A DNA stretch of 64,000 nt, from contig OX388321.1 in NCBI GenBank assembly GCA_947579605.1, forward strand, positions 9,265,427 to 9,329,426, read 5' to 3'. Both the position numbers and the translations under genes were made by a program. The notes beneath the pieces are model-generated. The model was given only the letters and a program-made list of their open reading frames with translations, was not told where the DNA came from and did not search any database. This DNA is from Athripsodes cinereus. Lineage: Eukaryota; Arthropoda; Insecta; Trichoptera; Leptoceridae. This document shows positions 45,550 through 55,949 of this stretch, piece after piece. How positions within the stretch are numbered: position 1 is the stretch's first letter; each line of letters opens with the position of its first letter.

Positions 45550-46365
45550 TTTGTTCCAGACAAAGTCGCTGTCTAGTGATTTTTAATTCAACTTAATTTA
45601 TTATTATATATTACTACGAAATATTACATAAGTGCGGAGTAGATAACTAAATATGTAATTCATAAACTTGCGAGTAGTCCTCACCGTGCCAATAAAAACC
45701 AAAACAATGTCAATGAAAGACGAAAAATATGTCTCTCAATCAAAATAAATATGTTCACCGTGTTGGTGTTTAGGTAGTAGAATTCCATTATGAAATTAAA
45801 AATAAAAACACAAAAATGTTTTTTCGGGATTCAATGGCATTGATGGGATGTCTTTTTTAGAGGTAAGACGTCTCTCTCAACAAAAAAATGTGGAAAAACA
45901 TTATGTTCCTTTCAAAAATAAATAAAGTAGAATAAAAAAAATGTTTTTAATTTCAAAAAGTCTAAATATTCAGAATGGGTGATTAATCTAGATGCTGAAT
46001 TGAAAAGATTATTTTTTACGGATTTTTAAAATACACCTGCTTTTTAAAGTATAAATTACTTTGATCATAATCATACGTTGTAAAATCAATATTTAGTGTC
46101 TTTTCATACGATAGTAATTACATTGTCGCATCGTATTACGTAGGTACATAGATAAATGTTCATAATTTATTATGTATCAATATGTACACTATATCCTTCA
46201 ATATATTATTTTTATCGCCCATTAGTTATCTGCTATAGTTGTTTATTATCGATTATTTAATTATCATTGTTATTATGGTTCAATGTAAAATTATGAATTT
46301 ATTATTAGGTATACACCTACTCACAGAACTGACTATTTACGATTTTTGAATTAACTGACTTCCGC
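45550..46365. other. AT-rich stretch, no gene seen
   Basis: 45705-45895 contains GTCTCTC/GAGAGAC words resembling the hairpin element at 19239, not clearly a copy. Confidence 0.35.
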
Positions 46366-46369
46366 AAAT

Positions 46370-46645
46370 ACTACTACTACTACTGCTAGCCCTCTTCTCT
46401 TCACTGCTGGAAAAAGGCCTCTTCAAAACTTTTCCACACTTTTCTATCTCGAGCAACACGATACCACTGTTTTCCCATCATCTGGACAATATAGTCAACC
46501 CATCTTTTTTGGGGTCTTCCTACGCTTTTCAGCTTGTAGACTTAACCAACAACGTCAACGCCACTTGTCGGATGGTTTCAATTCTTGTTTTGTCTCTCAA
46601 GCTGCTACCCAGCATTTGTCTCTCCATGCCACGCTGTACACACCT
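46370..46645 (-). pseudogene. LINE family G C-terminal fragment with (TAG)n tail
   Basis: The minus strand reads CVQRGMERQMLGSSLRDKTR, then after a frameshift LKSVGRPQKRWVDYIVQMMG, WYRVARDRKVWKSFEEAFFQ and a stop at 46401. This is the very common insect LINE ORF2 end (GRP..RW.D.., A.DR..W...EEAF.). The frameshift falls near 46565. (TAG)n tail at 46370-46384. Dead copy. Confidence 0.85.
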
Positions 46646-46659
46646 CAGTTATAAAAAAA

Positions 46660-47295
46660 AATATCATTCTCAAAAAACTGCTGAGGTTTATTTTAAACAA
46701 GTAAAAACCATTATTTTTCAAAGAACTTGTATCGTGGTAGTAAAAATTTTTGGAATTAAAAATAAGTAGGTAGGTAGTAAGTTTTTATACTTGTATTTAA
46801 GTATAAAAAAATGAAAAATTTTCATTCTGAAATTGAAATATTTATTATAGTTAACGAGTAAATGATTAATAAAGTTAATTTTATTAATGAAATATTGAAT
46901 TGAATTAACAAGCAACTTACTACTACTTGCTTTCTTCCGTTCTAAACAACCCTAAATGCTTTATACTACTAATCTTGTTATTTTTAACGAATTACGAAAT
47001 TGTTTTTCGTTAAAATGATTAATAATGTTAAATATTTAATTAACGGCGACCAGCTTAGCAAACATAACATTCTCATATTAAATTATATGTATTAAACCAT
47101 TTTGTCCTACAGAAAGTTGATAACGTTTTAAGCGTGCAGAGCTTTAAATTGCAATTTCATGTTATAGGTATTACATGCATGCTAATAGGAATGCTTTTCA
47201 AAATACATAATCGTATTAATAATAATTTTTCAATGTCATTTTATTAAACTGATCTGTTTATATAGAAACCTTGTGCAATCTGAGGTGTTACTTAA
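46660..47295. other. AT-rich stretch, no gene seen
   Basis: Nothing recognised. Confidence 0.4.
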
Positions 47296-47297
47296 GT

Positions 47298-47416
47298 CTA
47301 CTACTACTATACCATCACGGCATATCCCACAAGTGGGGTAGCCAGCAGATCAGCTGCATGTAAGAAACATGCAAACTGTCCTCTTCGTGCCAATATAAAA
47401 TCAAGACATTCAGGAT
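47298..47416 (-). repeat. Repeat D, 3' part
   Basis: CTACTACTATACCATCACGG, CATATCCCACAAGTGGGGTA, CAGCTGCATGTAAGAAACAT and AAGACATTCAGGATG are close to the antisense of the reference copy. The rest is missing. Confidence 0.8.
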
Positions 47417-47779
47417 GTTACTTAAGTCGCGTGGATCTTATCAAAAATCTTACAAACATCAAATTAGTATATATTATATTTAAAAATAAGCAATCTTGCT
47501 TTAAGGATATCAAATATCATACTAAAATGGGTTTTTTAAAAGTTTAACAATTTTGAAGATTATCAGTTAGACTGTGAATTTTATGAAGACCGCATCAAAA
47601 ATACAACGCCTTGATTGAAACATATGTATGAAACATATAAAAGTGAAGCTTTGTGGAACTTTGTTCCATCATCCGTAGCTTTTAAATATTTTTTAAAGAA
47701 TTTATAATGTATCTATAACGTAGCGAAATATACGTATACTGACACCCCACTATTGGTGACGAATACTTAAGTATCCAAA

Positions 47780-48190
47780 GTCAATAGGTTTGAGTACCTG
47801 AGATCAACCATAACGCCATAGGGTAGTCTCCGATCGATATTGCCAATCCGCATAGGAGCTGCCAGTGGAGTTTTCACGAACATGGAGAAAATGTAGAAGG
47901 CATCTGGACTAAGTGTCAGGACGAAATACCACCTGTTTAATACCTTCGAAAATAATGTCTTTGAAAGATTTCATGTGTTAGGTGGTATGAAAAAGTCGCA
48001 AATGATATATACGCACTCAGCAAAGATGTGTAGTTTCTGTAGCTAATTCAGAAGTGACCACGGTCCTTATTGCGTGAAGTTTTAAGTATGATAGTTTACA
48101 AAAAATTCAGACTGGTCACAAGAGTTCTGACGGCCCGGACGTCCCTCTTTCACAATACACTGCTCCTGCCTCTGTGTCTGCGAGAGGAGG
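47780..48190 (+). pseudogene. LINE family B copy with internal deletions
   Basis: Reads FEYLRSTITP then stop, GSLRS, RIGAASGVFTNMEKM then stop and KASGLSVRTKYHLFN, the segment just after the reverse transcriptase palm. Then, after a deletion, come the ENKCLRR-like region and ARTSLFHN, a mutated RRPGRPSFTIH block, followed by another jump to a CSREEx-like GCGAGAGGAG at 48179. It shows that family B extends upstream of what is seen at 14.2 kb. Confidence 0.75.
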
Positions 48191-48310
48191 TGAATGGAGA
48201 GAGTTTTAAAAGAGGACTGAAGACACACCTTTTTGCTGGGAGTTTCGGGTGATGGATACGATATACGGCGCCCTTGAGGTCATGTTATGAGTAAACGGCG
48301 CTTTACATTT
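48190..48310 (+). pseudogene. LINE family C 3' tail joined to family B
   Basis: Reads NGESFKRGLKTHLFAGSFG and stop, the F(K/R)..LKT.LF end of family C. Then GGCGCCCTTGAGGTCATG and TAAACGGCGC follow, as in the C tails at 5.7, 15.0 and 59.3 kb. It follows family B sequence with no intervening DNA. Confidence 0.7.
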
Positions 48311-48504
48311 GTTCAAAGTTTCGCAAAAAAATTTGAATACATTTAATAATAGAATCTATACACAAAGTCGTATATTTACGTAAAGTTATGGAAGATTGAA
48401 ATAACAAATCTGCAAAATCTACCAGCCGTATATTTTTATCAAACAGTTCTATTACAAAAAATGTACCCAAATAAATCTTTACTTGTGAAGGGTTTCCTAT
48501 AGAG

Positions 48505-48782
48505 CAGGGGTCGGCAACCTTTTAGCTGTGGTGTGCCAAGCCACTCTGCCAATATGGTTCAGGGTGCCGCCTTAATTCTAAATTATATAATGGGGTTCTA
48601 GAGGAGAAGAATTTTATATCAAATTTATCTTTTAAACATATTTATTAAAAAAATAACATAAAATTCGAACATAAATTAATTTTTTTTAATGCGAACCTTG
48701 TCCCTGATTACTTTGTAGAGTGCCATTCAGAACCCCATCGCGTGCCAAGCCTGGCACGCATGCCATAGGTTGCCGACGCCTG
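48505..48782. mobile_element. Non-autonomous hAT-type MITE with perfect TSD
   Basis: Ends CAGGGGTCGGCAACCT and AGGTTGCCGACGCCTG are inverted repeats with one mismatch. CTATAGAG flanks both sides (48497-48504, 48783-48790) and fits nTnnnnAn. Near-terminal GTGCCAAG words and GTGCCAAGCCTGGCAC (palindromic) may be transposase sites. It is 278 bp with no ORF. Confidence 0.93.
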
Positions 48783-49007
48783 CTATAGAGTATAAATAAA
48801 GTAAAAAGGATGATTTCATCTCTGTGTTTAACAGATACCGTGTACCTTTATCTATTTTTTTTGTTCTTTCTTTCAGATGTCAGTGATATATAATAATTGT
48901 TACAGAAAATAATATTTGTATTAAAAATATCCAATATCTATGAATATGATAATAATGAGCGGAAATAATCTTACAAATATTTTAGTCCGTTTACATGTAT
49001 CATGTAT

Positions 49008-49215
49008 ATTTATCTATCTATCTATTCCCTCACGCCATATCCAAAGTGGGGAAGGCAGTGAGAACGGAACGCCAATTAGATCTGTCCTTTCATACTTCTT
49101 TCACTTCTACCACAGTCATATCATTTCTCATGCACGCAAGTTGATTTCTCTTACTCAAAACACGGCCGTCCATGTAGTTCTCGGATGCCCGCGCTTTCTC
49201 AAACCCCTCCTGTCA
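49008..49215 (-). pseudogene. LINE family A C-terminal fragment
   Basis: The plus strand starts TATCTATCTATCTATTCCCTCACGCC (tail and stop region), then CAAAGTGGGGAAGGCAGTGAG, CATTTCTCATGCACGCAAG and CGCGCTTTCTCAAACCCC. This is the antisense of the same region as 61560-61780. Frame broken. Confidence 0.75.
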
Positions 49216-49510
49216 GACACGCTATAAAATATATGAATCTGGTAACCCAAATTATATTCTAGACAATGGTATGACGTCTTTATCGTGAAGGTGGAGTTGG
49301 TCGGCAACGGGAGGAATCCAATTAAGGATATTTCAATCGGGCTACGGGCCACTTTATCAAAGACCGTATTTTCTTCACCGGTGAAATCTCGGTAACAAAA
49401 TTTGGATCAGTTCATGGTGTCAGTGCAAAAGTAGTAGTCTCATATAAGATCATGACAAAAATACTCATTTTATTCACAGAATAATAATTATGATGTAAAC
49501 AGTTGTTAAT

Positions 49511-49621
49511 TCTCTTCTTCTCTTCATCGTGTGTTTTGTCGGGTCCCCTGACGTTGACAATCACCTGAGGGAAATCTTTTTTGTTCTGGGGAGCACAAAA
49601 CAGCTCTTTTACACTGGTCCT
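49511..49621 (-). pseudogene. (GAA)-tailed LINE C-terminal stub (group I)
   Basis: The minus-strand frame reads VKELFCAPQNKKDFPQVIVN then VRGPDKTHDEEKK, ending in GAAGAGAAGAAG. The pattern LF.A.....F..VI.NV matches the stub at 55566 (DDLFRAAHDRGVFAKVIANV). Confidence 0.55.
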
Positions 49622-49639
49622 ATATTATTTATTTAATCG

Positions 49640-50570
49640 TTTATTATACGGGACCTAAAGCTAGTTTAAAATAATATTTAACTTCAATTATTTTAGCGTT
49701 ATCTTTTGTTCTACCTTTTTCCGTTTTACATCAATATTAATTTGATTGGTTCTGAAAATGTATTTTTTATTTGTCTCCTTTATTATATACTTCTCAACTT
49801 TATTTTTATTATGGAATTAAATAAAGTATAATTGGAGTATGGTTTCAACGTTGAAGTAATTGAAAATTCTAGTAGAATTAAGTTATAGGAGTAAAAAATA
49901 TTTTAGTCATTTTTTAAAAGGATTTCCTTCTTCCATATAACTCATTTAACTTTACAAATAATGTACCCAGCTTATAGATACTTTCTATGAAGTAGGAAGT
50001 TATATTATTTTTTGATGATATAACTTCCTGCGATGATGTATGGTAGATGATGATGTAAAAAAGGGTAGGTATTCGTAAAATATAACATAACACTAGTGTA
50101 TTAATTGTTAACATGTTATGTTATGACTGTTTGATTCTTTAATATTGTAAGAATAAAATTAATAAAATAAAAATAAGATAGGTATTTATTATTATGAGCG
50201 AATTTTTTATAAGTAGCTAGGTCTCTCCATAACTGAAAAAGTAAGTTCGTCCTTAAGTTGAATCAGATATTAAAAATTGAACATTGGACAAAGCACACCT
50301 CGCGAAAAAAATGAGTTGCGGCTTCATGTCATCTAAAATCCAAACCTTATAAATGATAGTTTCGTGTGTTCAGTATAATATACACATATAGGTATAGCCT
50401 CACAATGGTAAAATACCTTCGATAAACATAGCTGTCGACTCACCTGCTCATTGAGAAAATTAGTTAGGTTCTGCACTTTCAAAAAAGTTATTTCAATACA
50501 AAATGTAAGTATGTCACTAAAATTTGGCGTTACTGGGTAAATATTGTAGAAGGATATATAATATTAAAAT
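49640..50570. other. AT-rich stretch, no gene seen
   Basis: Nothing recognised. Confidence 0.4.
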
Positions 50571-50576
50571 TACAGT

Positions 50577-50598
50577 GAGAGAGAGAGAGAGAGAGAGA
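50577..50598. repeat. (GA)n microsatellite
   Basis: Twenty-two bases of alternating G and A. Confidence 0.95.
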
Positions 50599-50711
50599 AA
50601 TTATCCATCAATCCTTTCCATTACCTCATAAATGAGGTACTCATGTCACGACAACACATCAATCTTTTTGCACTTTATTTTTCAAATTCAACCCGTTCTT
50701 ATGAATACGTT

Positions 50712-50760
50712 AGTCTTTTACAGGACACTCAATAATTATTACAGAAAAGAGTGGTTAACC
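50712..50760 (-). repeat. Repeat D, short 5' fragment
   Basis: GTCTTTTACAGGACACTCAA, then ACAGAAAAGAGTGG, the antisense of CCACTCTTTTCTGTAA...GAGTGTCCTGTAAAA. Confidence 0.55.
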
Positions 50761-50769
50761 TGTTTAACT

Positions 50770-51240
50770 GTGGGACTTTATGGATAACAAAATTTGAAAT
50801 ACTGTGTATAAACTTATGTAAAGTTCGTGTAAATTTTCACGCTGCTTCGAAGATTTCTCTCTACACGTGTATTTCGTCAAAAACGATACCACGTTGCCGA
50901 AGCATGCGGTTATCTGACGTCTGCGTGCAGAGCGACAGGTAGTTTAAAAGTAAGTTTATAAATAGAAATTTTCAACACTGAAATAGAACAAAATTTTCAA
51001 ACCATTCTTTTGATCTTGTGCAGTCGTCTCTTATACTTAACTATTCCTGATTCCGATAAATATTATTCGAAAGCCTTATAGTTAAGTATATTAAATATTG
51101 ATTATATTGGAGATGAACAACAATTTTCACAATATCGCAACAGCAGTAAATAAAGCTTAATATCTTACTCACCCCTTCCTTTGTATTTCCCAGTTGTAAA
51201 AAGTCATCTAACAGCAACCACTGCATAACGATTATTATTA
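50770..51240. other. AT-rich stretch, no gene seen
   Basis: Nothing recognised. Confidence 0.4.
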
Positions 51241-51252
51241 GCATTATTAGGA

Positions 51253-51440
51253 GCATGTGACTGTGGTGCAGCACAGACTATGCCACACTTGTTGGAATGT
51301 CCATTGTGCCCTGTCACTTGCACTATGGAGGATGTTTTTGACGCATCTCCACCTGCTGTGCGTTTTGCGCAGTACTGGAGATCAGTTTGATGGGTTTTTT
51401 TCTCTGGGTTTCGACACGATAAATAATAAATATATTAGTA
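51253..51440 (+). pseudogene. LINE family F-like C-terminus, zinc knuckle intact
   Basis: Forty-five open codons read ACDCGAAQTMPHLLECPLCP, VTCTMEDVFD and FAQYWRSV then stop at 51388. The CxC(x7)H(x3)C spacing closes many LINE ORF2 proteins and resembles 38125-38180. The 3' region ends AATAATAAATATATTAG. 5'-truncated. Confidence 0.75.
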
Positions 51441-51520
51441 GTTCAATAGATTACAGTAGATAAATTAGTCAAATATTGTGCTTGAAAATGATGGGATTTC
51501 TATATATATATTTTTTACAA

Positions 51521-51630
51521 TAAGATAAAAGCTTGTGCAGTGAAAGGGGAGTTTGCCGGCACCTGGGATCGAACCACGGACCCCTTGTTCTGAAGGCCGA
51601 GACTCTACCTCCAGGCTACCGACGAACTTA
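51521..51630 (-). mobile_element. SINE S, near-identical tRNA-like half
   Basis: From AAAAGCTTGTGCAGTGAAAG to CAGGCTACCGACGAACTTA it is almost base for base the same as 31635-31733, including the B box (antisense GGGATCGAACC). The 3' hairpin half is missing. High identity suggests a young subfamily. Confidence 0.88.
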
Positions 51631-51639
51631 AGAGTTGAC

Positions 51640-52170
51640 GTTTATTTTGTAAAACTCCATGTTTATGTATGGTTTATTTGACAATGATTCTGTAAGTTGA
51701 AACTATGTAGGTCGCTATAAAATTAAATATAAAGTAAAACTAACACCAATTGTGTTTTCTTACATATAAAGATAGGATATCTATCGAAACCTTGGTTTTC
51801 CGTAAGATAAAATTAAAGTGGTATTATTATGGTTTTTATTTTTCTCCAAACTTTCATCAAACCTGTTTGATGAAACGCCCATTCTATAAAATGAAAAACA
51901 TTCAATAAAGCCTTTGTATTGATATATTCAACGATCTTCTGCCCTCAAAATTATCTTATCTTCTGTTAAATGTATCGCAAAGATAAGACTTGAATACATT
52001 TGTTTCATAATGATTTTTGACACAAGAGTAAAAATTTCCAATAAATCAAAAACACATTTTAACATGCTGGTGTTTTCGAAAATGACCTGAGGTGAAATAA
52101 TCCAAATTATTACCTATCTTTTAAAATATAGATTAAAACTCTCAGAGAATCAGAGTTTTTATCTATATTT
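51640..52170. other. AT-rich stretch, no gene seen
   Basis: Nothing recognised. Confidence 0.4.
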
Positions 52171-52177
52171 TAAAATT

Positions 52178-52433
52178 GTCCCGTGGAGCACCCGGTAAAG
52201 AATTGGTCTCCCACTCTTCTCTGTAAGTTTTCGAGTGTCCTGTAAAAGGCAGGTGTTCGAAAAAATTAAGACATTTTAAATCTTAAATTCAGCGATGAGG
52301 TTTGCCACCCATCCTGAATGTCTTGATTTTATATTGGCACGGAGAGGACAGCTTGCATGTTTCTTACATGCAGCTGGTCTGCTGGCTACCCAACTTGTGG
52401 GATATGCCGTGATGGTATAGTAGTAGTAGTAGA
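52178..52433 (+). mobile_element. Repeat D, reference copy (possible SINE)
   Basis: Starts GTCCCGTGGAGCACCCGGTA, AAGAATTGGTCTCCCACTC, and continues with TTTTCGAGTGTCCTGTAAAA, GGCAGGTGTTCGAAAA, ATTCAGCGATGAGGTTTGCC, a palindromic GCATGTTTCTTACATGC and GATATGCCGTGATGG. It ends in (TAG)n. No coding frame. GGAGCACCCGGTAAAG and AGGTGTTCGAAA resemble weak polymerase III A and B boxes, so a tRNA-derived SINE is possible. It could also be the 3' end of an unseen LINE. At least a dozen copies lie in the window. Confidence 0.8.
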
Positions 52434-52439
52434 ATACAA

Positions 52440-53060
52440 GTAGCAAGCCTATATTAGTAAGGCTTAAACTAAATATCCCATTAAATATTAATAAGAGTAG
52501 CTTATTCAATATGCTTGTTACTTTATAAATGGGTAAGTTATTACATCAAAATCAAAATATTTTGAATCATCTTAATTTCTTTTTAATGAAATTATTTTGG
52601 GAAGTTATCTTTCCTACATAATATGCGAACTCATTAAAAATTAATTTAACTTAATATTTCAAATAATAATTTGTAAATGTTACGTACATTTGTAATCTCG
52701 TGATGAACTTATACAAAGAGCATTTTAATTATTATAAAACATTATAATTAATTCAACATTTCCTTCAATCCTTTTAACATAAGCACGTAGGTGTAGTTGG
52801 GTTAGCGATAAGTTTAGTAGTTACAATTCTTGGTTTTAACATTAATGAAATATTTGATGCCGCCTGAAAATTAATTAATACATTATAAAACTTTTGACAA
52901 CTATATTATGGTAGTTGAGCTGTGTTCAAAAGGTTTTGATTAACAACTCACTACATATTTTATGAATTTTTAGATAATTCTTCAACTCCTTTGAATAAAT
53001 TTGTGGTTTGTTCATATGAATATCATTGAATATTCGCAGAATAAATCCCTTTTGTTTAAG
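52440..53060. other. AT-rich stretch, no gene seen
   Basis: Nothing recognised. Confidence 0.4.
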
Positions 53061-54300
53061 AGTGATCAAAAATATTAATAAAATCCGATTAATAACTTAT
53101 TATTTTCAAGAAAGACAAATATTAATAAAATATTAATATTCATAGGTAGGTGAAAGACAAATATTAATAAAATATTAATAAAATCCGATTATTAACTTAT
53201 TATTTTCCTTGCTTTTCTTTAAATCGGTGACGAGGTGTTTCACTTACATATAATGAACGTTTCAACTTTTCATAGGTAGGTGAAAGACAAATGTTAATAA
53301 AATATTAATATTCATAGGTAGGTGAAAGACAAATATTAATAAAATCCGATTATTATTAACTTATTATTTTCCTTGCTTTTCTTTAAATCGGTGACGAGGT
53401 GTTTCACTTACATATAATGAACGTTTCAACTTTTCATAGGTAGGTGAAAGACAAATGTTAATAAAATATTAATATTCATAGGTAGGTGAAAGACAAATAT
53501 TAATAAAATATTAATAAAATCCGATTATTATTAACTTATTATTTTCCTTGCTTTTCTTTAAATCGGTGACGAGGTGTTTCACTTACATATAATGAACGTT
53601 TCAACTTTTCATAGGTAGGTGAAAGACAAATATTAATAAAATATTAATATTCATAGGTTAGGTGAAAGACAAATATTAATAAAATATTAATAAAATCCGA
53701 TTATTATTAACTTATTATTTTCCTTGCTTTCCTTTAAATCAGTGACGAGGTGTTTCACTTACATATAATGAACGTTTCAACTTTTCATAGGTAGGTGAAA
53801 GACAAATATTAATATTCATAGGTAGGTGAAAGACAAATATTAATAAAATATTAATAAAATCCAATTATTATTAACTTATTATTTTCCTTGCTTTTCTTTA
53901 AATCGCTGATGAGGTGTTTCACTTACATATAATGAACGTTTCAACTTTTCATAGGTAGGTGAAAGACAAATATTAGTATTCATAGGTAGGTGAAAGACAA
54001 ATATTAATAAAATATTAATAAAATCCGATTATTATTAACTTATTATTTTCCTTGCTTTTCTTTAAATCGGTGACGAGGTGTTTCACTTACATATAATGAA
54101 CGTTTCAACTTTTCATAGGTAGGTGAAAGACAAATATTAATATTCATAGGTAGGTGAAAGACAAATATTAATAAAATATTAATAAAATCCGATTATTATT
54201 AACTTATTATTTTCCTTGCTTTTCTTTAAATCGGTGACGAGGTGTTTCACTTGCATATAATGAACGTTTCAACTTTTCATAGGTACCTACGTGAAAGACA
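53060..54300. repeat. Tandem array (minisatellite), about seven units of 164-176 bp
   Basis: The word CCTTGCTTT(T/C)CTTTAAATC starts at 53207, 53371, 53546, 53722, 53886, 54050 and 54214, giving spacings of 164, 175, 176, 164, 164 and 164. Each unit has TCGGTGACGAGGTGTTTCAC, TTACATATAATGAACGTTTC and one or two CATAGGTAGGTGAAAGACAA sub-repeats with TATTAATAAAATATTAATA. The 11-12-bp steps come from gain or loss of the ATTAATAAAAT sub-unit. GTTTCACTTAC and GTAGGTGAAAG are partly inverted. No ORF. Confidence 0.95.
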
Positions 54301-54340
54301 AGTTATGTTATTAGTTAACTGGCTACTTAGTTTTTAATCT

Positions 54341-54675
54341 GAGCTGTGGAGCACCTGGCAAAGAATTAGTCTCTCACTCTTTTCTGTAAGCTTTTGAGTG
54401 TCCTGTAAAAGGCAGATGTTCCAAAAAATGAAGAAATTTTACATATCAAATTCATTGATGAAGTTTGCCACCCACCCTTCTTATTCTTCTCCTTGGGCAC
54501 TTATTAGTCCCACATGGTGGTGGGGTCTGACTTTCTTGTTTATTTCACCACTTGGTTCTGTCGAGTGCATCCTCATGGGTTGCCACCCATCCTGATTATC
54601 CTAAATTTTTATTAGCTCAGAGAAAATAGTTTGCATGTTTATCACATGCAGCATACATGACGTGATGATATTGTA
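54341..54675 (+). repeat. Repeat D, copy with a LINE stub inserted
   Basis: GAGCTGTGGAGCACCTGGCA, TTTTGAGTGTCCTGTAAAAG and GTTTGCCACCCACCC are followed by a foreign piece of about 105 bases. GTTGCCACCCATCCTGATTA and GTTTGCATGTTTATCACATG then complete D. TTGCCACCCA is repeated on both sides of the insert, consistent with a target duplication. Confidence 0.75.
54480..54584 (-). mobile_element. (GAA)-tailed LINE 3' stub (group I) inside repeat D
   Basis: The minus strand ends ..CCACCACCATGTGGGACTAA, TAAGTGCCCAAGGAGAAGAA, the same end as the stub at 25290-25326. It splits the D copy, so it is younger than that copy. Confidence 0.65.
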
Positions 54676-54679
54676 AAGT

Positions 54680-55560
54680 GAAGTATAGTTTTTAATCGAT
54701 CGCGGTGTAGATAGGTTCTTTCCTTCTTTGTTCTTACACATTCCCGTTAATTCCTGAACGAAGGACTTCTCCATTTCATTCTTGCATTCTGATCTTATGT
54801 AGTTTGAATCCAGTATGCATGATAATGCGTAGAAGATATTCTGGCGACATGGTATGGATTTGAATTCAAAATATTTTAAATAAATAGGCATGTGTTCAAT
54901 ATGGCGTAGGTACGTAGATCACGAGATAGAAATAACATTTTGTTTATCCGCACGAAAATATTACGAGTAGTTTTTTCTTTACTGAATTCTGTATGTGATT
55001 CAGTTGAAAACGACATTAAAACAATGTTGTTATTATTTTCCGTAAAGTATTGTTTGTTTGACTGGAATAATAATTAGCATTCGTAATACACACATTAGGT
55101 ACGATAGCAACATATTATAAGTATTGTTGAATTATTTATTCATAAAAATTATATTCAGGTCGGTTTATTTGTACCAAATGGAAAAACACAATATCAAAGT
55201 ATACCATCCAAAAGAAGCATTCGTATTTTACTTCAATTAACATTATTTTATTCAGAACTGACTGAAATGAAGAGGCTTTGTTTGTTTTTATGGCTTTTTA
55301 TTTTTCATTATACCTTTCTCAAGTCTTCACTTTCTGATAATTAAATTTATTTTGATTAAAAAAGTTATTTTTAAATAGGCCCTATCGTTACCGTAAAATA
55401 ATAGGGATCATAGATAGTGTTTATTAAAAAATTACCTACCTCTTTGAAAGATTTATAAATTTATCTTTCTTTTTATTCCATATCCATATAAATAAATTTT
55501 TACTGTTGTGTTTTTGAAAAAGATTTTGTGTATCAAGAGCTACCCTTAAAATATTTATAG
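54680..55560. other. AT-rich stretch, no gene seen
   Basis: A 96-codon minus-strand frame (54601-54891) overlaps the end of the repeat and has no family resemblance. Confidence 0.4.
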
Positions 55561-55565
55561 TTAGT

Positions 55566-55682
55566 TATGAATATGTGGATGACCTGTTCAGAGCAGCACA
55601 TGACCGGGGGGTTTTTGCCAAAGTGATAGCCAACGTCGGGGAGACCTGAAATGGCACAGAAAGAAGAAGAAGATGAATATGA
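55566..55682 (+). pseudogene. (GAA)-tailed LINE C-terminal stub (group I)
   Basis: Reads YEYVDDLFRAAHDRGVFAKV then IANVGET and stop at 55647, followed by GGCACAGAAAGAAGAAGAAG. It is the last 27 codons of a LINE ORF2, higher in GC than the neighbours. Confidence 0.65.
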
Positions 55683-55738
55683 AATTTTTTGTTTGGGACT
55701 TCTAATCGGAAAGCGTCGTGTGGACAATATTGTCGAGT

Positions 55739-55944
55739 TACTACTAATACTACTACATCACGGCATTTTCCACATGTGGGACAGCCAGCGGATCGACTGC
55801 ATGCAACAAACATGCAAGTACCAATAAAAGTTAAGAGATTCAGGATAGGAAGCATTCCTCGTCGCTAAATTGTAGATGTTACTCGAAAACTTAAAGAAAA
55901 GAATGAGAAACTTATTCTGGAAAGACATGGGACTCCACGGGATA
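55739..55944 (-). repeat. Repeat D, diverged full-length copy
   Basis: Starts TTACTACTAATACTACTAC (tail), CATCACGGCATTTTCC, CGACTGCATGCAACAAACATGC, and ends CATGGGACTCCACGGGAT, the two ends of D. Confidence 0.75.
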
Positions 55945-55949
55945 GAATG

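Noticed and set aside
53060..54300. CRISPR-like array
   Set aside because: Units are 164-176 bp, nearly identical over their whole length, with no unique spacers, in a eukaryotic genome. It is a minisatellite.
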